Below are positions 23,677 through 32,190 of a stretch of 64,000 nt of DNA, piece after piece. This DNA comes from Catenuloplanes niger (GTDB lineage: Bacteria; Actinomycetota; Actinomycetes; Mycobacteriales; Micromonosporaceae), in contig NZ_JAVDYC010000001.1 of the NCBI RefSeq assembly GCF_031458255.1, positions 9,286,501 to 9,350,500 of the forward strand, given 5' to 3'. The number at the start of each line of letters is the position of its first letter. Position 1 is the stretch's first letter. A program made the position numbers and the translations under genes. Under the pieces are notes generated by a model. It was not told where the DNA came from and ran no database searches. It saw only the letters and a program-made list of their open reading frames with translations.

Positions 23677-26211
23677 ATGAGCCCGACGCGCACCGACTGG
23701 CTGCTGCCGCTGGCCCTCGGCGCGGTGCAGCTCGGCGTGTGGCCCGGCCCCGCGCTGTTCGGCCGGCCGCCCGCGGTGATCGCGCTGGTGCTCGCCACGA
23801 CCGCGGTCGTCGTCGCCGCGCTCGGTTTCCGGCGCGTCCGGCCGGTCGGCACCGCGGTCGTCACCCACGCCGCGGTCGCGGTCGTGCAGGTGGGCGCGGA
23901 CCCGCTCGGCGCGGACGGCGCCTCGCTCGCCGACGTGCTCACCGTGGCGCCGCTGATCGCGCTGTTCTCCGTCGCGGCCTGGACCGGCACGCGGACCACC
24001 CTGACCGTCACCGTGACGCTCACCGCCGCGACGATGGCCGCGAACGCGGCCACGCCCGCCTACTACGCCGGGGAGAGCGGTGCCGGGCTGGTCCTGCTCG
24101 TCCTCGCGGACGCGCTGGTCGCGGCGCTCGTCGCGCTGTTCGGGCACCGGCGGCGGGTGTGGCGGCGCGGCCGGGAGACCGCCCGGCGGCGTCTCGCCGA
24201 GGCCGAGACCGCCCGCGCCGAGGCCGCGCGCGCGGAACGGCACCGGCTCGCCCGGGAACTGCACGACGTCAGCGCCCACCACCTGACCGCGATCGTGGTC
24301 ACCGTGACCGCGGCCCGCCGGCTCGCGGAGAAACGGCCGGAGCTCGGCGCGGAGGCGCTGACGTTCGCGGCGCAGGCGGCCCGCCGCACCCTGGACACGC
24401 TCGTCGACCTCGTCGCGGTGATGCGGTCCGCGGACGCGGCCGGTGACCTCCCGGCCCGGCTGGCCGCGCTCGCGGCCGAGTTCCAGCGGCTCGGCCAGCC
24501 GGTCACGCTCGACCCCGGCACGCCCGGCGCGGTCCCGGCCGACGTCGCCGACGCGACCTTCGCGATCGTGCGCGAGGCCCTGACCAACACGCTGCGGTAC
24601 GCCCCCGGCGGCGCGGTCCTGATCCGGGTCGCGGCACCCGCCGACACGGTCGAGGTGACCGTGGCGAACGCGGCGGCGACCCGCGCGTCCGACGCGGACG
24701 GCGTCGGCTCCGGCAGCGGCCTGGCCGGCGCCCGCGCCCGCGCCGCGCAGCTCGGTGGCACGCTCACCGCCGGCCCGGACCGCGACGGCTGGCGGGTCAC
24801 GGCCCGGCTGCCGCTGACCGCGGAGACCGCACCGCCCCGGTGGCGGCGGGCCTGGCAGGGGCGGGCCGCGTCGGTGCGCGGGTATCTCACCGACGCGCTG
24901 GTCGCGGTCATGCTCGCGATGGGCAGCGTCGCGGTCCTGCTGATCGACCCGGCCCTGACCACCCGCGGTGACCACGGCACCGCGCTCGCGGCCGGCGCGG
25001 TCCTGATCCTGCACGCCGGGCTGCTGACCTGGGCGCACCGCGCGCCGTGGCGGACGCTCGGCGCGATCCTCGCCGTGCTGATCGGCTGGGCCGGGCTGGC
25101 CGCGGCCGGCGTGCTGCCGGCCGGCTCGCTGAGCGCGCTGATGCTCGCCGGGTTCGTCGAGGCCTACGCGATCTACGTGGTCGCCGCGCACGGCCGAGGC
25201 CGGGCCGCGTGGACGTGGCTCGTCGCGCCCGTCACCGGTGCCGTCGCCGGTCTCGCGATCGCGGCCGGCGCGATCACGGAGGTCGCCGCGACCGACCCCA
25301 CCGACTACGACGGCACCGCCGAACGCGCCGTCATCACGGTCGCGATGGCCGCGTTCTTCGGCGGGCTGCTGACGGTGCCGCTGCTGGCGGCCTGGGTCGC
25401 CGGCGCGAGCTGGCGGCGCCGCCGCACCCGCCTGCGGGACCGCGAACGCGACGTCGTGCTCGCCGCGACCGTCTCCGCGGCCGGCGAGGCACTCGCGGAA
25501 CGCTGGCGGATCGCGGCCGAACTCCGCACCACGGTCCTCGCCCGCGCCACCGACGTCCTCACCGCCGCCACCGCGACGCTGCCCGCCGGCCCGGCACCGG
25601 TCGCCGGGCCCGCCGGTGAGGCCGGCTCGGTGGGTGCCGGGGACCGGGCCGGCGGGCCGGACGACACCGCGGCGCGGCTGGACGCGGTGCTGACCGCGGC
25701 GCGGACGACGCTGGCCGCGATGCGGGAGCTGCTCGGCAGCCTGCGCGGCGGTGCGCGGGCCGGTGAGGCGGCGCCGGCGGCGGAGACCGCGCCGCAGCCG
25801 ACCGCCGCGCAGATCGGCGCGCTCTGCGAGGCGCAGCGGGCGAACGGCCGCGCGGTGATGCTGCGGTATGCCACGCCGGTCCCCCCGCTGCCGCCGGGTG
25901 TGGACGTGTCCGCGTACCGGCTGGTGGAGGCGGCGCTGGCGCTGCCCGGGCCCGGACCGCTGGAGGTCGTCATCGGGGTGACCGGCGGGCTGCGGATCTT
26001 CCTGAACCGGATTCCGGTGCTGGCCGACCCGCGTGCCGCCGCCGGCCTGCGCGGCCGCGTCGACGCGGTCGGTGGCACGATGACGGTGCACCCGGCCGGC
26101 GAGACCGACATCCTGCTGCCGCTGGCCGCCCCGCCGCCGGTCACGTCGACCGGCGGGCGTCCGCCGGTGGTGGTCACGAGCGAGGAGGTGCGGCCATCGC
26201 CGTCCGAGTGA
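23677..26211 (+). CDS. Histidine kinase with fused pseudokinase module
   Basis: 844 residues, roughly twice the length of a NarL-type kinase. Module 1: about five membrane segments (residues 8-155), a HisKA_3 dimerisation helix ERHRLARELHDVSAHHLTA with His196, and an HATPase with the N box FAIVREALTNTLRYA and the glycine box GSGSGLAGARARAAQLGG. Module 2 (about 385-844): five further membrane segments, then ERWRIAAELRTTVLARATDVL aligned to the HisKA_3 helix but with Arg617 in the histidine place. It also has a degenerate N box (AYRLVEAALAL) and no recognisable ATP lid. It looks like an internal duplication with a dead second kinase. Coupled to the response regulator by GTGA. Confidence 0.9.
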   Translation: MSPTRTDWLLPLALGAVQLGVWPGPALFGRPPAVIALVLATTAVVVAALGFRRVRPVGTAVVTHAAVAVVQVGADPLGADGASLADVLTVAPLIALFSVAAWTGTRTTLTVTVTLTAATMAANAATPAYYAGESGAGLVLLVLADALVAALVALFGHRRRVWRRGRETARRRLAEAETARAEAARAERHRLARELHDVSAHHLTAIVVTVTAARRLAEKRPELGAEALTFAAQAARRTLDTLVDLVAVMRSADAAGDLPARLAALAAEFQRLGQPVTLDPGTPGAVPADVADATFAIVREALTNTLRYAPGGAVLIRVAAPADTVEVTVANAAATRASDADGVGSGSGLAGARARAAQLGGTLTAGPDRDGWRVTARLPLTAETAPPRWRRAWQGRAASVRGYLTDALVAVMLAMGSVAVLLIDPALTTRGDHGTALAAGAVLILHAGLLTWAHRAPWRTLGAILAVLIGWAGLAAAGVLPAGSLSALMLAGFVEAYAIYVVAAHGRGRAAWTWLVAPVTGAVAGLAIAAGAITEVAATDPTDYDGTAERAVITVAMAAFFGGLLTVPLLAAWVAGASWRRRRTRLRDRERDVVLAATVSAAGEALAERWRIAAELRTTVLARATDVLTAATATLPAGPAPVAGPAGEAGSVGAGDRAGGPDDTAARLDAVLTAARTTLAAMRELLGSLRGGARAGEAAPAAETAPQPTAAQIGALCEAQRANGRAVMLRYATPVPPLPPGVDVSAYRLVEAALALPGPGPLEVVIGVTGGLRIFLNRIPVLADPRAAAGLRGRVDAVGGTMTVHPAGETDILLPLAAPPPVTSTGGRPPVVVTSEEVRPSPSE

Positions 26212-26858
26212 TCGTGGTCGACGACCAGCCGATGCTGCTGGCCGGATTCGTCGCCATCATCGACGCCGAGGACGACCTGGAGGTCGTCGGTACCGCGGCC
26301 GACGGTGCCGCCGCGGTCGAGCTGGCCGCCGCGGTCCGCCCGGACGTGGTCGTCATGGACATCCGCATGCCCGGGATGGACGGCCTGGCCGCGACCCGGC
26401 TGGTCACCGCGGCCGACGATCCGCCGCGGGTGCTGGTGCTGACCACGTTCGACCTGGACGCGTACGTGTTCGAGGCGCTGCGCGCCGGCGCGTCCGGCTT
26501 CCTGCTCAAGGACGCCGACCCGGACGAGTTGCTGGCCGCGATCCGGGTCATCGCCGGCGGCGAGGCGCTGCTCGACCCGGCCGTCACCGGCCGGCTGATC
26601 GAGGCCTTCGCCACCGGCGTGACCCCGTCACCGGCCCCGGAGCGCCCGGAACTGGCCGTGCTCACGCCGCGCGAACGGGAGGTGCTGACGCTGATCGCCG
26701 AGGGCCTGTCCAACGCGGAGATCGCCGCCCGGCTCGGCGTCGGCGTCGGCACCGTGAAGACGCACGTGAACGCGCTCCTCACCAAGATCGGCGTTCGGGA
26801 CCGGGTGCAGGCGACGATCCTCGCGTACGACGTGGGCCTGGTCCGGCCCCGTTCCTGA
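26208..26858 (+). CDS. NarL/FixJ-family response regulator
   Basis: 216 residues starting at the GTG that overlaps the kinase stop (GTGA). Receiver: MIVVDDQPMLLAGF (acidic pair DD), VVMDIRMPGMDG with the phosphoacceptor Asp, VLTTFD and FLLKDADPDEL with the Lys. The LuxR-type output is LTPREREVLTLIAEGLSNAEIAARLGVGVGTVKTHVNALLTKIGVRDRVQA. The start is tight against strand 1. A better-spaced ribosome site (GAGGAGG, 26182-26188) precedes an in-frame ATC at 26196, but coupled initiation at GTG is the simpler reading. Partner of the double-module kinase. Confidence 0.93.
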   Translation: MIVVDDQPMLLAGFVAIIDAEDDLEVVGTAADGAAAVELAAAVRPDVVVMDIRMPGMDGLAATRLVTAADDPPRVLVLTTFDLDAYVFEALRAGASGFLLKDADPDELLAAIRVIAGGEALLDPAVTGRLIEAFATGVTPSPAPERPELAVLTPREREVLTLIAEGLSNAEIAARLGVGVGTVKTHVNALLTKIGVRDRVQATILAYDVGLVRPRS

Positions 26859-26873
26859 CCGGTGACCGGCCGG

Positions 26874-27665
26874 CTACGGTTTGCGGGCCACCGCACCGTA
26901 GCCGTCGACCACGGGCGCGTCCGGGGACTCCGGGCGCCACCGGGAGATCGACACCAGGCCGGGTTCCAGCATCTCCAGCCCGTCGAAGCAGCGGGCGACC
27001 TGCTCCGGGCTGCGCAGCACGTACGGCACCGCGCCGGTGTCGTCGTAGCCCTGCTGGGCCTCGTCGAAGCCGGCGCTGGTGTTCGTGCTGTCCCACAGGA
27101 TCAGGTAGCTGCCGGACGGGACGCCGGCCATCACCCGGGAGACGATCGAGACGACCTCGTCGTCGTCGGCGACGTGGCCGAGCACGCCCATGAACATGAC
27201 CGCGACCGGCCGCTGGAGGTTCAGCACGTTCGCCGCGTCCGACAGGATCAGCTCCGGGTCGTGGAAGTCCGCGTCGATGTACGCGGTGACGCCCTCCGGC
27301 GTGGTGTTGGTCAGCAGCGCGCGGGCGTGCGCCAGCACCAGCGGGTCGTTGTCGACGTAGACGATCCGCGCGTCCGGTGCGACCCGCTGCGCGACCTCGT
27401 GCGTGTTCTCCATGGTCGGCAGGCCGGTGCCGATGTCCAGGAACTGGCGGATGCCGCCCTCGCCCGCGACGTGCTGGACCGCGCGCATCAGGAACTTCCG
27501 GGACGCCTTGGCCAGGTCGACGATGCCCGGGAACGCCTGCACGTACGCGTCGCCGGCCTCCCGGTCGACCGCGTAGTTGTCCTTGCCGCCCATCCAGTAG
27601 TTCCAGATCCGCGCCGAGTGCGGCACGTTCTCGTCGATCTTCGACGCGGGCAGGTCATCGCTCAC
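26874..27665 (-). CDS. SAM-dependent methyltransferase, PF04672 family
   Basis: 263 residues from GTG 27665 (VSDDLPASKIDENVPHSARIWNYWMGGKDNYAVDR). The motif PHSARIWNYWMGGKDNY is diagnostic for this actinobacterial SAM-methyltransferase family. IRQFLDIGTGLPTMENTHEVAQ is the SAM-binding loop and ARIVYVDNDPLVLAHARALL the acidic strand-2 loop. The acceptor is unknown; many copies occur per genome in actinomycetes. I preferred 27665 over the longer frame to 27707 because GAGGTG lies upstream and the family starts just before D..P.SAR. Confidence 0.9.
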   Translation of the reverse strand: MSDDLPASKIDENVPHSARIWNYWMGGKDNYAVDREAGDAYVQAFPGIVDLAKASRKFLMRAVQHVAGEGGIRQFLDIGTGLPTMENTHEVAQRVAPDARIVYVDNDPLVLAHARALLTNTTPEGVTAYIDADFHDPELILSDAANVLNLQRPVAVMFMGVLGHVADDDEVVSIVSRVMAGVPSGSYLILWDSTNTSAGFDEAQQGYDDTGAVPYVLRSPEQVARCFDGLEMLEPGLVSISRWRPESPDAPVVDGYGAVARKP

Positions 27666-27734
27666 CGGAAAACACCTCACAGTCCACAGGGGAATCTCGC
27701 CGTACACCGTAGCCGCTCCGCTTACGATGCGCCG

Positions 27735-28226
27735 ATGCAGATTTCCCTGTGGGTGCCCTACGACGAGCGACGGCTGCGTCGCACGATCACGTTCCTCGCC
27801 CGGTCGCAGCTGAGGGCGGTCCGGATCATCGGCGCGGTGCCGGTCCCGCTCGGTGTGCTGCTGATCGTGCTGGATCCCACGCTGCCCCTCGCGTACGTCT
27901 CGGTGATCATCGGTTTGTTCCTGCTCTTCGCCGCGGGTCCGATCACGGTGGCCCGGTCGGTGCGCGCGCAGTCCCGGACGATCCGTGACGGCCAGCAGCT
28001 GACGCTGGACGACGAGTGGGTGACGGTGACCTACCCGCTCGCCGAGTCCCGGTTCCGGTGGGCCGGCCTGGACACGGTGATCGAGACCCCCGAGGTCTGG
28101 TACGCGATGTTCGGCAGGTTCCAGGCGATCGCGATCCCCAAGGCGGAGATGACCGACGGCCAGCGGGCGGAGTTCGCCGCGTTCGTCGCCCGCCTGTGGG
28201 CCGCACCGCCCGTCCCGGCCGCCTGA
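27735..28226 (+). CDS. YcxB-like membrane protein
   Basis: 163 residues from the ATG at 27735 (MQISLWVPYDERRLRRTITFLAR). Two membrane helices (about 37-75: AVRIIGAVPVPLGVLLIVL and YVSVIIGLFLLFAAG). The cytoplasmic half has ESRFRWAGLDTVIETPEVWYAMFGRFQAIAIPKAEMTDGQRAEFAAFV, the pattern of the YcxB-like C-terminal domain (a PH-like fold). Function unknown. A strong hairpin directly follows the stop. Confidence 0.8.
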   Translation: MQISLWVPYDERRLRRTITFLARSQLRAVRIIGAVPVPLGVLLIVLDPTLPLAYVSVIIGLFLLFAAGPITVARSVRAQSRTIRDGQQLTLDDEWVTVTYPLAESRFRWAGLDTVIETPEVWYAMFGRFQAIAIPKAEMTDGQRAEFAAFVARLWAAPPVPAA

Positions 28227-28230
28227 CGAG

Positions 28231-28263
28231 CCGGTGCGCCGGATCCGGGAGCCGGCGCACCGG
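28231..28263. terminator. Bidirectional terminator hairpin
   Basis: CCGGTGCGCCGG (28231-28242) and CCGGCGCACCGG (28252-28263) are perfect 12-bp arms with a 9-base loop. They lie between the convergent YcxB-like gene (ends 28226) and acyl-CoA-dehydrogenase-like gene (ends 28272), so they can serve both. Confidence 0.8.
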
Positions 28264-28271
28264 GTGGACGG

Positions 28272-29378
28272 TCAGACGAACGGCCAGCCGGCGGGCTGAC
28301 CGACCGCGAGGCGGCCGGGGAGCGTCCACTGGGTGGTGGACAGGTTCGCGGCCTGAGCGGCGGCCATGCCGTCGCGGAAGACGCGGCCGAGCCGGTTGTC
28401 CCGGTAGAGCGGGTCGGAGCCGCCCAGCTCGTACATGGACACCAGCACGGCCCGGGACGTCTCGGTGACCAGGCACATCGCGCCGCGTACCGCCGCGCGT
28501 TGCTCGTCGCCGGTCGGCTGTCCGGCGATGACCGTGCGGTCCAGGTCGCGCTGGGCCGTCAGCAGCAGGCCGCGCGCGGCGGCGACCTGGGACAGCGCGC
28601 GGCCGACCGCGGACGTCAGGTGGTCCTTCTCGGCCAGCAGGACGCCGTCCATGCCGCGCTTGACGCGCGCGATCGCGATCACCTCGTCGATCGCGGCCTG
28701 CGCCATGCCGATCAGCACGGCCGCGCAGCCGGGCATCAGCAGGTTCACGGCGGGCAGCCGGTACGCCGGGCGGTCCACCCACGGCGCCGCGAACAGCGCC
28801 TGCGTCATGTGCGCCGGGACGAACACGTCCTCGGCGAGCACCGCGTTGCTGTCCGAGGCGCGCATGCCGACCGCGTCCCAGGTGTCGAGCACGGTCACGT
28901 CGGCCGCGGGCAGCACGCAGAAACGCAGGCCGACCTCGGGGTCCGCGCCGGCCAGCAGGAACCATTCGGCCAGGTGCGCGCCGCTGACGATCTTCCACCG
29001 GCCGGTGATCCGGTAGCCGCCGTCGGCCGGGGTCAGCGTGCCGGGCTGCCCGGAGTGGGCGATCAGCGGGTCCCGGCCGCCGCCCCAGATCCGGGCGACG
29101 CCCTCCTCGGGCAGCCAGCCGGTGCCGAAGCCGACGTTGAGGTTCCACAGCACCCAGGCGGTCGGCCCGTCGATGCGCGCGATCCGGGCGTAGACGTCGA
29201 GCGCGTCCGCGACGGTCGCCTCGTACCCGCCCATCGCGGCCGGGGTGAACAGCCGGAACGCGCCTCGGTCGCGCAGCTCCGCGACCAGTTCCGGCGCGAT
29301 GCGGCCGTCGGCCTCGGCGGGGTCGCGGTACTTCTCGATCGCCGGGCGCAGCAGCTCGGGCAGTTCGCTGATGGACAC
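28272..29378 (-). CDS. Acyl-CoA dehydrogenase-family flavoprotein
   Basis: 368 residues from GTG 29378 (GGAAGAG upstream). The N-terminal helical domain begins ELPELLRPAIEKYRDPAEADGRIAPELVAELRDRGAFRLFTPAAMGGYEA. A beta domain (GGYRITGRWKIVSGAHLAEWFLLAGA; DTWDAVGMRASDSNAVLAEDVFVP) and the C-terminal helical bundle follow. The catalytic glutamate of true acyl-CoA dehydrogenases is not evident. The sequence resembles the group D two-component flavin monooxygenases (HpaB/HsaA/DszC type) that share the fold and are often annotated as acyl-CoA dehydrogenase. No flavin reductase gene is adjacent. Confidence 0.8.
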   Translation of the reverse strand: MSISELPELLRPAIEKYRDPAEADGRIAPELVAELRDRGAFRLFTPAAMGGYEATVADALDVYARIARIDGPTAWVLWNLNVGFGTGWLPEEGVARIWGGGRDPLIAHSGQPGTLTPADGGYRITGRWKIVSGAHLAEWFLLAGADPEVGLRFCVLPAADVTVLDTWDAVGMRASDSNAVLAEDVFVPAHMTQALFAAPWVDRPAYRLPAVNLLMPGCAAVLIGMAQAAIDEVIAIARVKRGMDGVLLAEKDHLTSAVGRALSQVAAARGLLLTAQRDLDRTVIAGQPTGDEQRAAVRGAMCLVTETSRAVLVSMYELGGSDPLYRDNRLGRVFRDGMAAAQAANLSTTQWTLPGRLAVGQPAGWPFV

Positions 29379-29475
29379 GATCTCTTCCTTCCGTACGGGC
29401 CCCAGGTTCGGGCCCTCCACGGACGAGATGCGGCTCGCGACCGGGAACTGCGCTCCGGCGCGCGTGATCCAGGTC

Positions 29476-30390
29476 TCAGGCGCGCGCCGCCGCGCCGTAG
29501 GCGAGGCCCAGCCGGGCGACCCGCCCCTCGCGCAGGCTCAGCAGCCAGGCGAACCGGGGCGGGCAGTGATCCGGATCGGACGACGGGTTGATGAAGTCGC
29601 CCTCCCAGAGCATCACGTCGCGGCTGCCGGTCGCGTCGTGCAGCGTCGCGGTCACGCCGGCGCCCATCGTCCGGTCGATCATGGCGCGTGCCGCGGCCCG
29701 GTCGCCGCGCAGCCAGCCCCGGAAGACCACGGCCAGGTCCGGCCGGAACCAGTCCTCGATGATCCGGTGGTAGCCGCCGGCGTGGATCACCGCGAAGTGC
29801 TGCTCGGCCTCCTGGCGCATCGCCGCGGCGTCCGCGTCCGCGTCCCGGAACGCGTCACCGGCGGTCTCGCGCAGCGACCGGGCCAAGATCCGGCGGCCGT
29901 CGCGCAACCGGCTGCCGACCGTGTCCTCGCTGATGCCGCACAGGTGGGAGATCTGCGTGTAGGTCGACATGCCGGTGAAGTACCGCAGCAGCATCACCTC
30001 ACGGATCGGGCCGGACAGGCGCGCGATCGCGTGCCACACCCAGTCGCGGGTGCCGGCGCGGTCCAGCAGCTCGTCCGGCCCGGCCGCCGCCGGCATCCAC
30101 GGTTCCGGGTCCGCGACCGGCGCCGGGACCCGGGTCCGCAGCCGCATCCGGCAGGCGTTGCGGGTGATCGCGCGCAGCCACGCACCGGCCGCGTCCGGCA
30201 CTCGCAGGCTCGCGATCTGCCGGAACGCGGTGATCATCGCGTCCTGGACGGCGTCGTCGGCCTCGTCGGTGTAGCCGAGCACCCCGATCGCGGTGATGCG
30301 CATCGACATCCGGTGCCGCTCGGCCAGCGCGGCGAACGCGGCCACGTCGCCGGCCTGCGCGGCTCGCGCCAGGTCTCCGTCCGTCTCCAT
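29476..30390 (-). CDS. ECF-type sigma factor with SnoaL-like tail
   Basis: 304 residues from ATG 30390 (METDGDLARAAQAGDVAAFAALAERH); GTG 30399 is possible. Region 2 is AERHRMSMRITAIGVLGYTDEADDAVQDAMITAFRQIASLR. Region 4 is RLSGPIREVMLLRYFTGMSTYTQISHLCGISEDTVGSRLRDGRRIL. About 120 residues follow region 4 (HFAVIHAGGYHRIIEDWFRPDLAVVFRGWLRGDRAAARAMIDRTMG...), a SnoaL-like alpha/beta-barrel domain. Such extended ECF factors usually lack an anti-sigma factor and are controlled through the SnoaL domain. No anti-sigma gene is adjacent here. Confidence 0.88.
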   Translation of the reverse strand: METDGDLARAAQAGDVAAFAALAERHRMSMRITAIGVLGYTDEADDAVQDAMITAFRQIASLRVPDAAGAWLRAITRNACRMRLRTRVPAPVADPEPWMPAAAGPDELLDRAGTRDWVWHAIARLSGPIREVMLLRYFTGMSTYTQISHLCGISEDTVGSRLRDGRRILARSLRETAGDAFRDADADAAAMRQEAEQHFAVIHAGGYHRIIEDWFRPDLAVVFRGWLRGDRAAARAMIDRTMGAGVTATLHDATGSRDVMLWEGDFINPSSDPDHCPPRFAWLLSLREGRVARLGLAYGAAARA

Positions 30391-30449
30391 CCGCGCCACT
30401 GTAATCCACGGCCCGGCCACCCCCGGCCGTGACGGAACCCGCGGGCCGC

Positions 30450-31118
30450 TCAGGATCGCAGCCGGGTCCAGGTCCCCTCGGAGATCACCTCGACCGTGCC
30501 GTCGACGACCGCGACGGCGGTCTGTTCGTCGATGGCGTAGGCCGGGTTGTCGATGGTGGCGGCCCATCGTTCCGCGTCGGCCATGGTGTTTCCCGGGAAC
30601 GCGTCCAGGTGCGGGAAGATCGAGAAGTCGACCAGGCCGAGGGCCCGGTCGTCCGGTGCCGCCGGCCACTCGACGAAGTAGTCGCCGATCCGCGGGGTCA
30701 TCACCATGCTGCCGGCGCTCACGCCCACCCAGACCGTGCCGGGCAGCGACGGCAGCAGCCCGGCCAGCCCGGATTGCCGCATCCAGTGGCACAGGTAGGT
30801 CGCGTCGCCGCCGTCGGCCAGGAGCACGTCGGCCCGCCGTACCCACGGCTCCCACCGGTCCCGGCCGACGGTCGGCAGCGCGGTCAGTTCCAGGACGCCG
30901 AGCGATGCCCAGCCGAGGCCGGACAGGTACCGCCAGTCCGCGGCCGGGTCGGCGGCCAGTAGCCCGCGTACCGATTCGGGGCCGCACATCGGGTGCCCCC
31001 ACTGCGCGGTCGGGATGCACAGCGCCCGGCTCCGCTCGATCGGCTTGCCGAGGAGCCGGACGAGCGCCGCGCGGATGCTGGCGTTCGTCACCCCACCGGA
31101 CGTGAGCAGCAACTTCAC
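30450..31118 (-). CDS. Peptidase E-like (S51 family) protein
   Basis: 222 residues from GTG 31118 with GGAGG nearby (VKLLLTSGGVTNASIRAALVRLLG). The S51 fold markers are LLADGGDATYLCHWMRQSGL and VWVGVSAGSMVMTPRIG, where the serine nucleophile lies in GVSAGS. FSIFPHLD supplies the expected histidine. Family members hydrolyse Asp-X dipeptides (peptidase E) or cyanophycin; this short form is common in actinomycetes and its substrate is unknown. Confidence 0.88.
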   Translation of the reverse strand: MKLLLTSGGVTNASIRAALVRLLGKPIERSRALCIPTAQWGHPMCGPESVRGLLAADPAADWRYLSGLGWASLGVLELTALPTVGRDRWEPWVRRADVLLADGGDATYLCHWMRQSGLAGLLPSLPGTVWVGVSAGSMVMTPRIGDYFVEWPAAPDDRALGLVDFSIFPHLDAFPGNTMADAERWAATIDNPAYAIDEQTAVAVVDGTVEVISEGTWTRLRS

Positions 31119-31185
31119 GGCGCCTCCGGTCACGCGTACGAATCCGTCAGACGGCAGTGTAGGACCGGGGCGTGCGAGGGTGCGG

Positions 31186-32145
31186 TCAACGACGGTGCAG
31201 GGTGTGCCCGGGGGTGCAGCCGTACGCGGCGTGGTAGCGGTCGGTGAAGCGGCCGAGGCCGGCGAAGCCCCAGCGGGCCGCGATCTCGGCGACGCCGACC
31301 GTGCCGGGCGCGGCGTGGAACAGGTCGCGGTGTGCGTGGGCGAGGCGGACGCGGCGCAGGTAGGCGACCGGTGTGGTGTCCAGGTGGCGGCGGAACGCCA
31401 GCCGCAGCGCGCGCATGGAGACGTGTGCGGCGTCGGCGATGTCGGCGAGGCTGATCGTCAGGTGGGCGCCGGACTCGATGTAGGCGATCGCGCGCCGGAG
31501 CGCGGCCGGGTGGGCGTCGTGCCGGTCCTCGATGGTCGGGTCGACCAGCACGTTGCTGGGGAACGCGGACAGCGCGGCGGCGGCGAGCACCCGGCTGACC
31601 GAGTCGGCCAGCAGCGGTGCGCCGGCGGCGGTCCCGGCGTTGCGCCGGGCGAAGTCGAACGTGTGCGACCAGCGGCGGCCCAGGGCGGCGCTGATCGGCC
31701 GGGACCCGGTGAACCGGACGGGCGTGCCGGACTCCGCCTCGGCGATCTGGTTGATCAGGCGGTAGTCGATCCGGGCGAACGCCGCGTCGACGGCGTACAC
31801 GGCCGTGTCGTACTCACAGCCGGGGTCGCCGAGCAGGTAGAGGTCGCCGGTGACGTAGCGGTCGCTGCGGCGGTGGTCACGGTAGGTCATCGTGCCGGCC
31901 CGGACGCGGCCGACCACGAGCATGCCGAGCGGCGGTGCGGTGGCGTGGAAGTACAGCGGGAAGGACACCCGGTGCAGTTCGGTCGCGCCGAGGACCTGCT
32001 GGGCGACCCGGATCCGCCGATGCGGGCCGGACGCCGCGATCCGGGCGGTCCGGTAGGCCGCTCTGATCGCTTCGTACGCGACGTCGGGGTCGGCGGACTC
32101 GAGCACGAACCGGTGCGGCATGCGCGCCTCCCACGGAGTGGCCAT
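31186..32145 (-). CDS. AraC-family transcriptional regulator
   Basis: 319 residues; ATG 32145, or 32121 if the family start MPHRFVLESAD is used. The N-terminal two thirds resemble the AraC-binding-like domain of AraC/XylS members (FPLYFHATAPPLGMLVVGRVRAG). The C-terminal 100 residues carry both HTH units: AIAYIESGAHLTISLADIADAAHVSMRALRLAFRRHLDTTPVAYLRRVRLAHAHRDL and VGVAEIAARWGFAGLGRFTDRYHAAYGCTPGHTL. A 45-bp gap separates it from the acyltransferase gene; no metabolic target is apparent. Confidence 0.92.
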   Translation of the reverse strand: MATPWEARMPHRFVLESADPDVAYEAIRAAYRTARIAASGPHRRIRVAQQVLGATELHRVSFPLYFHATAPPLGMLVVGRVRAGTMTYRDHRRSDRYVTGDLYLLGDPGCEYDTAVYAVDAAFARIDYRLINQIAEAESGTPVRFTGSRPISAALGRRWSHTFDFARRNAGTAAGAPLLADSVSRVLAAAALSAFPSNVLVDPTIEDRHDAHPAALRRAIAYIESGAHLTISLADIADAAHVSMRALRLAFRRHLDTTPVAYLRRVRLAHAHRDLFHAAPGTVGVAEIAARWGFAGLGRFTDRYHAAYGCTPGHTLHRR

Positions 32146-32190
32146 GCTATCAACGATCGACCCGGGTGACCGTGACGTCCGGCGGGGCAG

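Noticed and set aside
23563-26091. 842-codon minus-strand frame opposite the histidine kinase
   Set aside because: It mirrors the kinase codon by codon, has no recognisable motif and an Arg/Gly/Asp repeat-like composition.
26182-26198. GAGGAGG ribosome site with an in-frame ATC codon as a non-standard start for the response regulator
   Set aside because: The GTG at 26208 overlapping the kinase stop is a standard coupled start and gives a complete receiver domain; ATC initiation is too rare to prefer.
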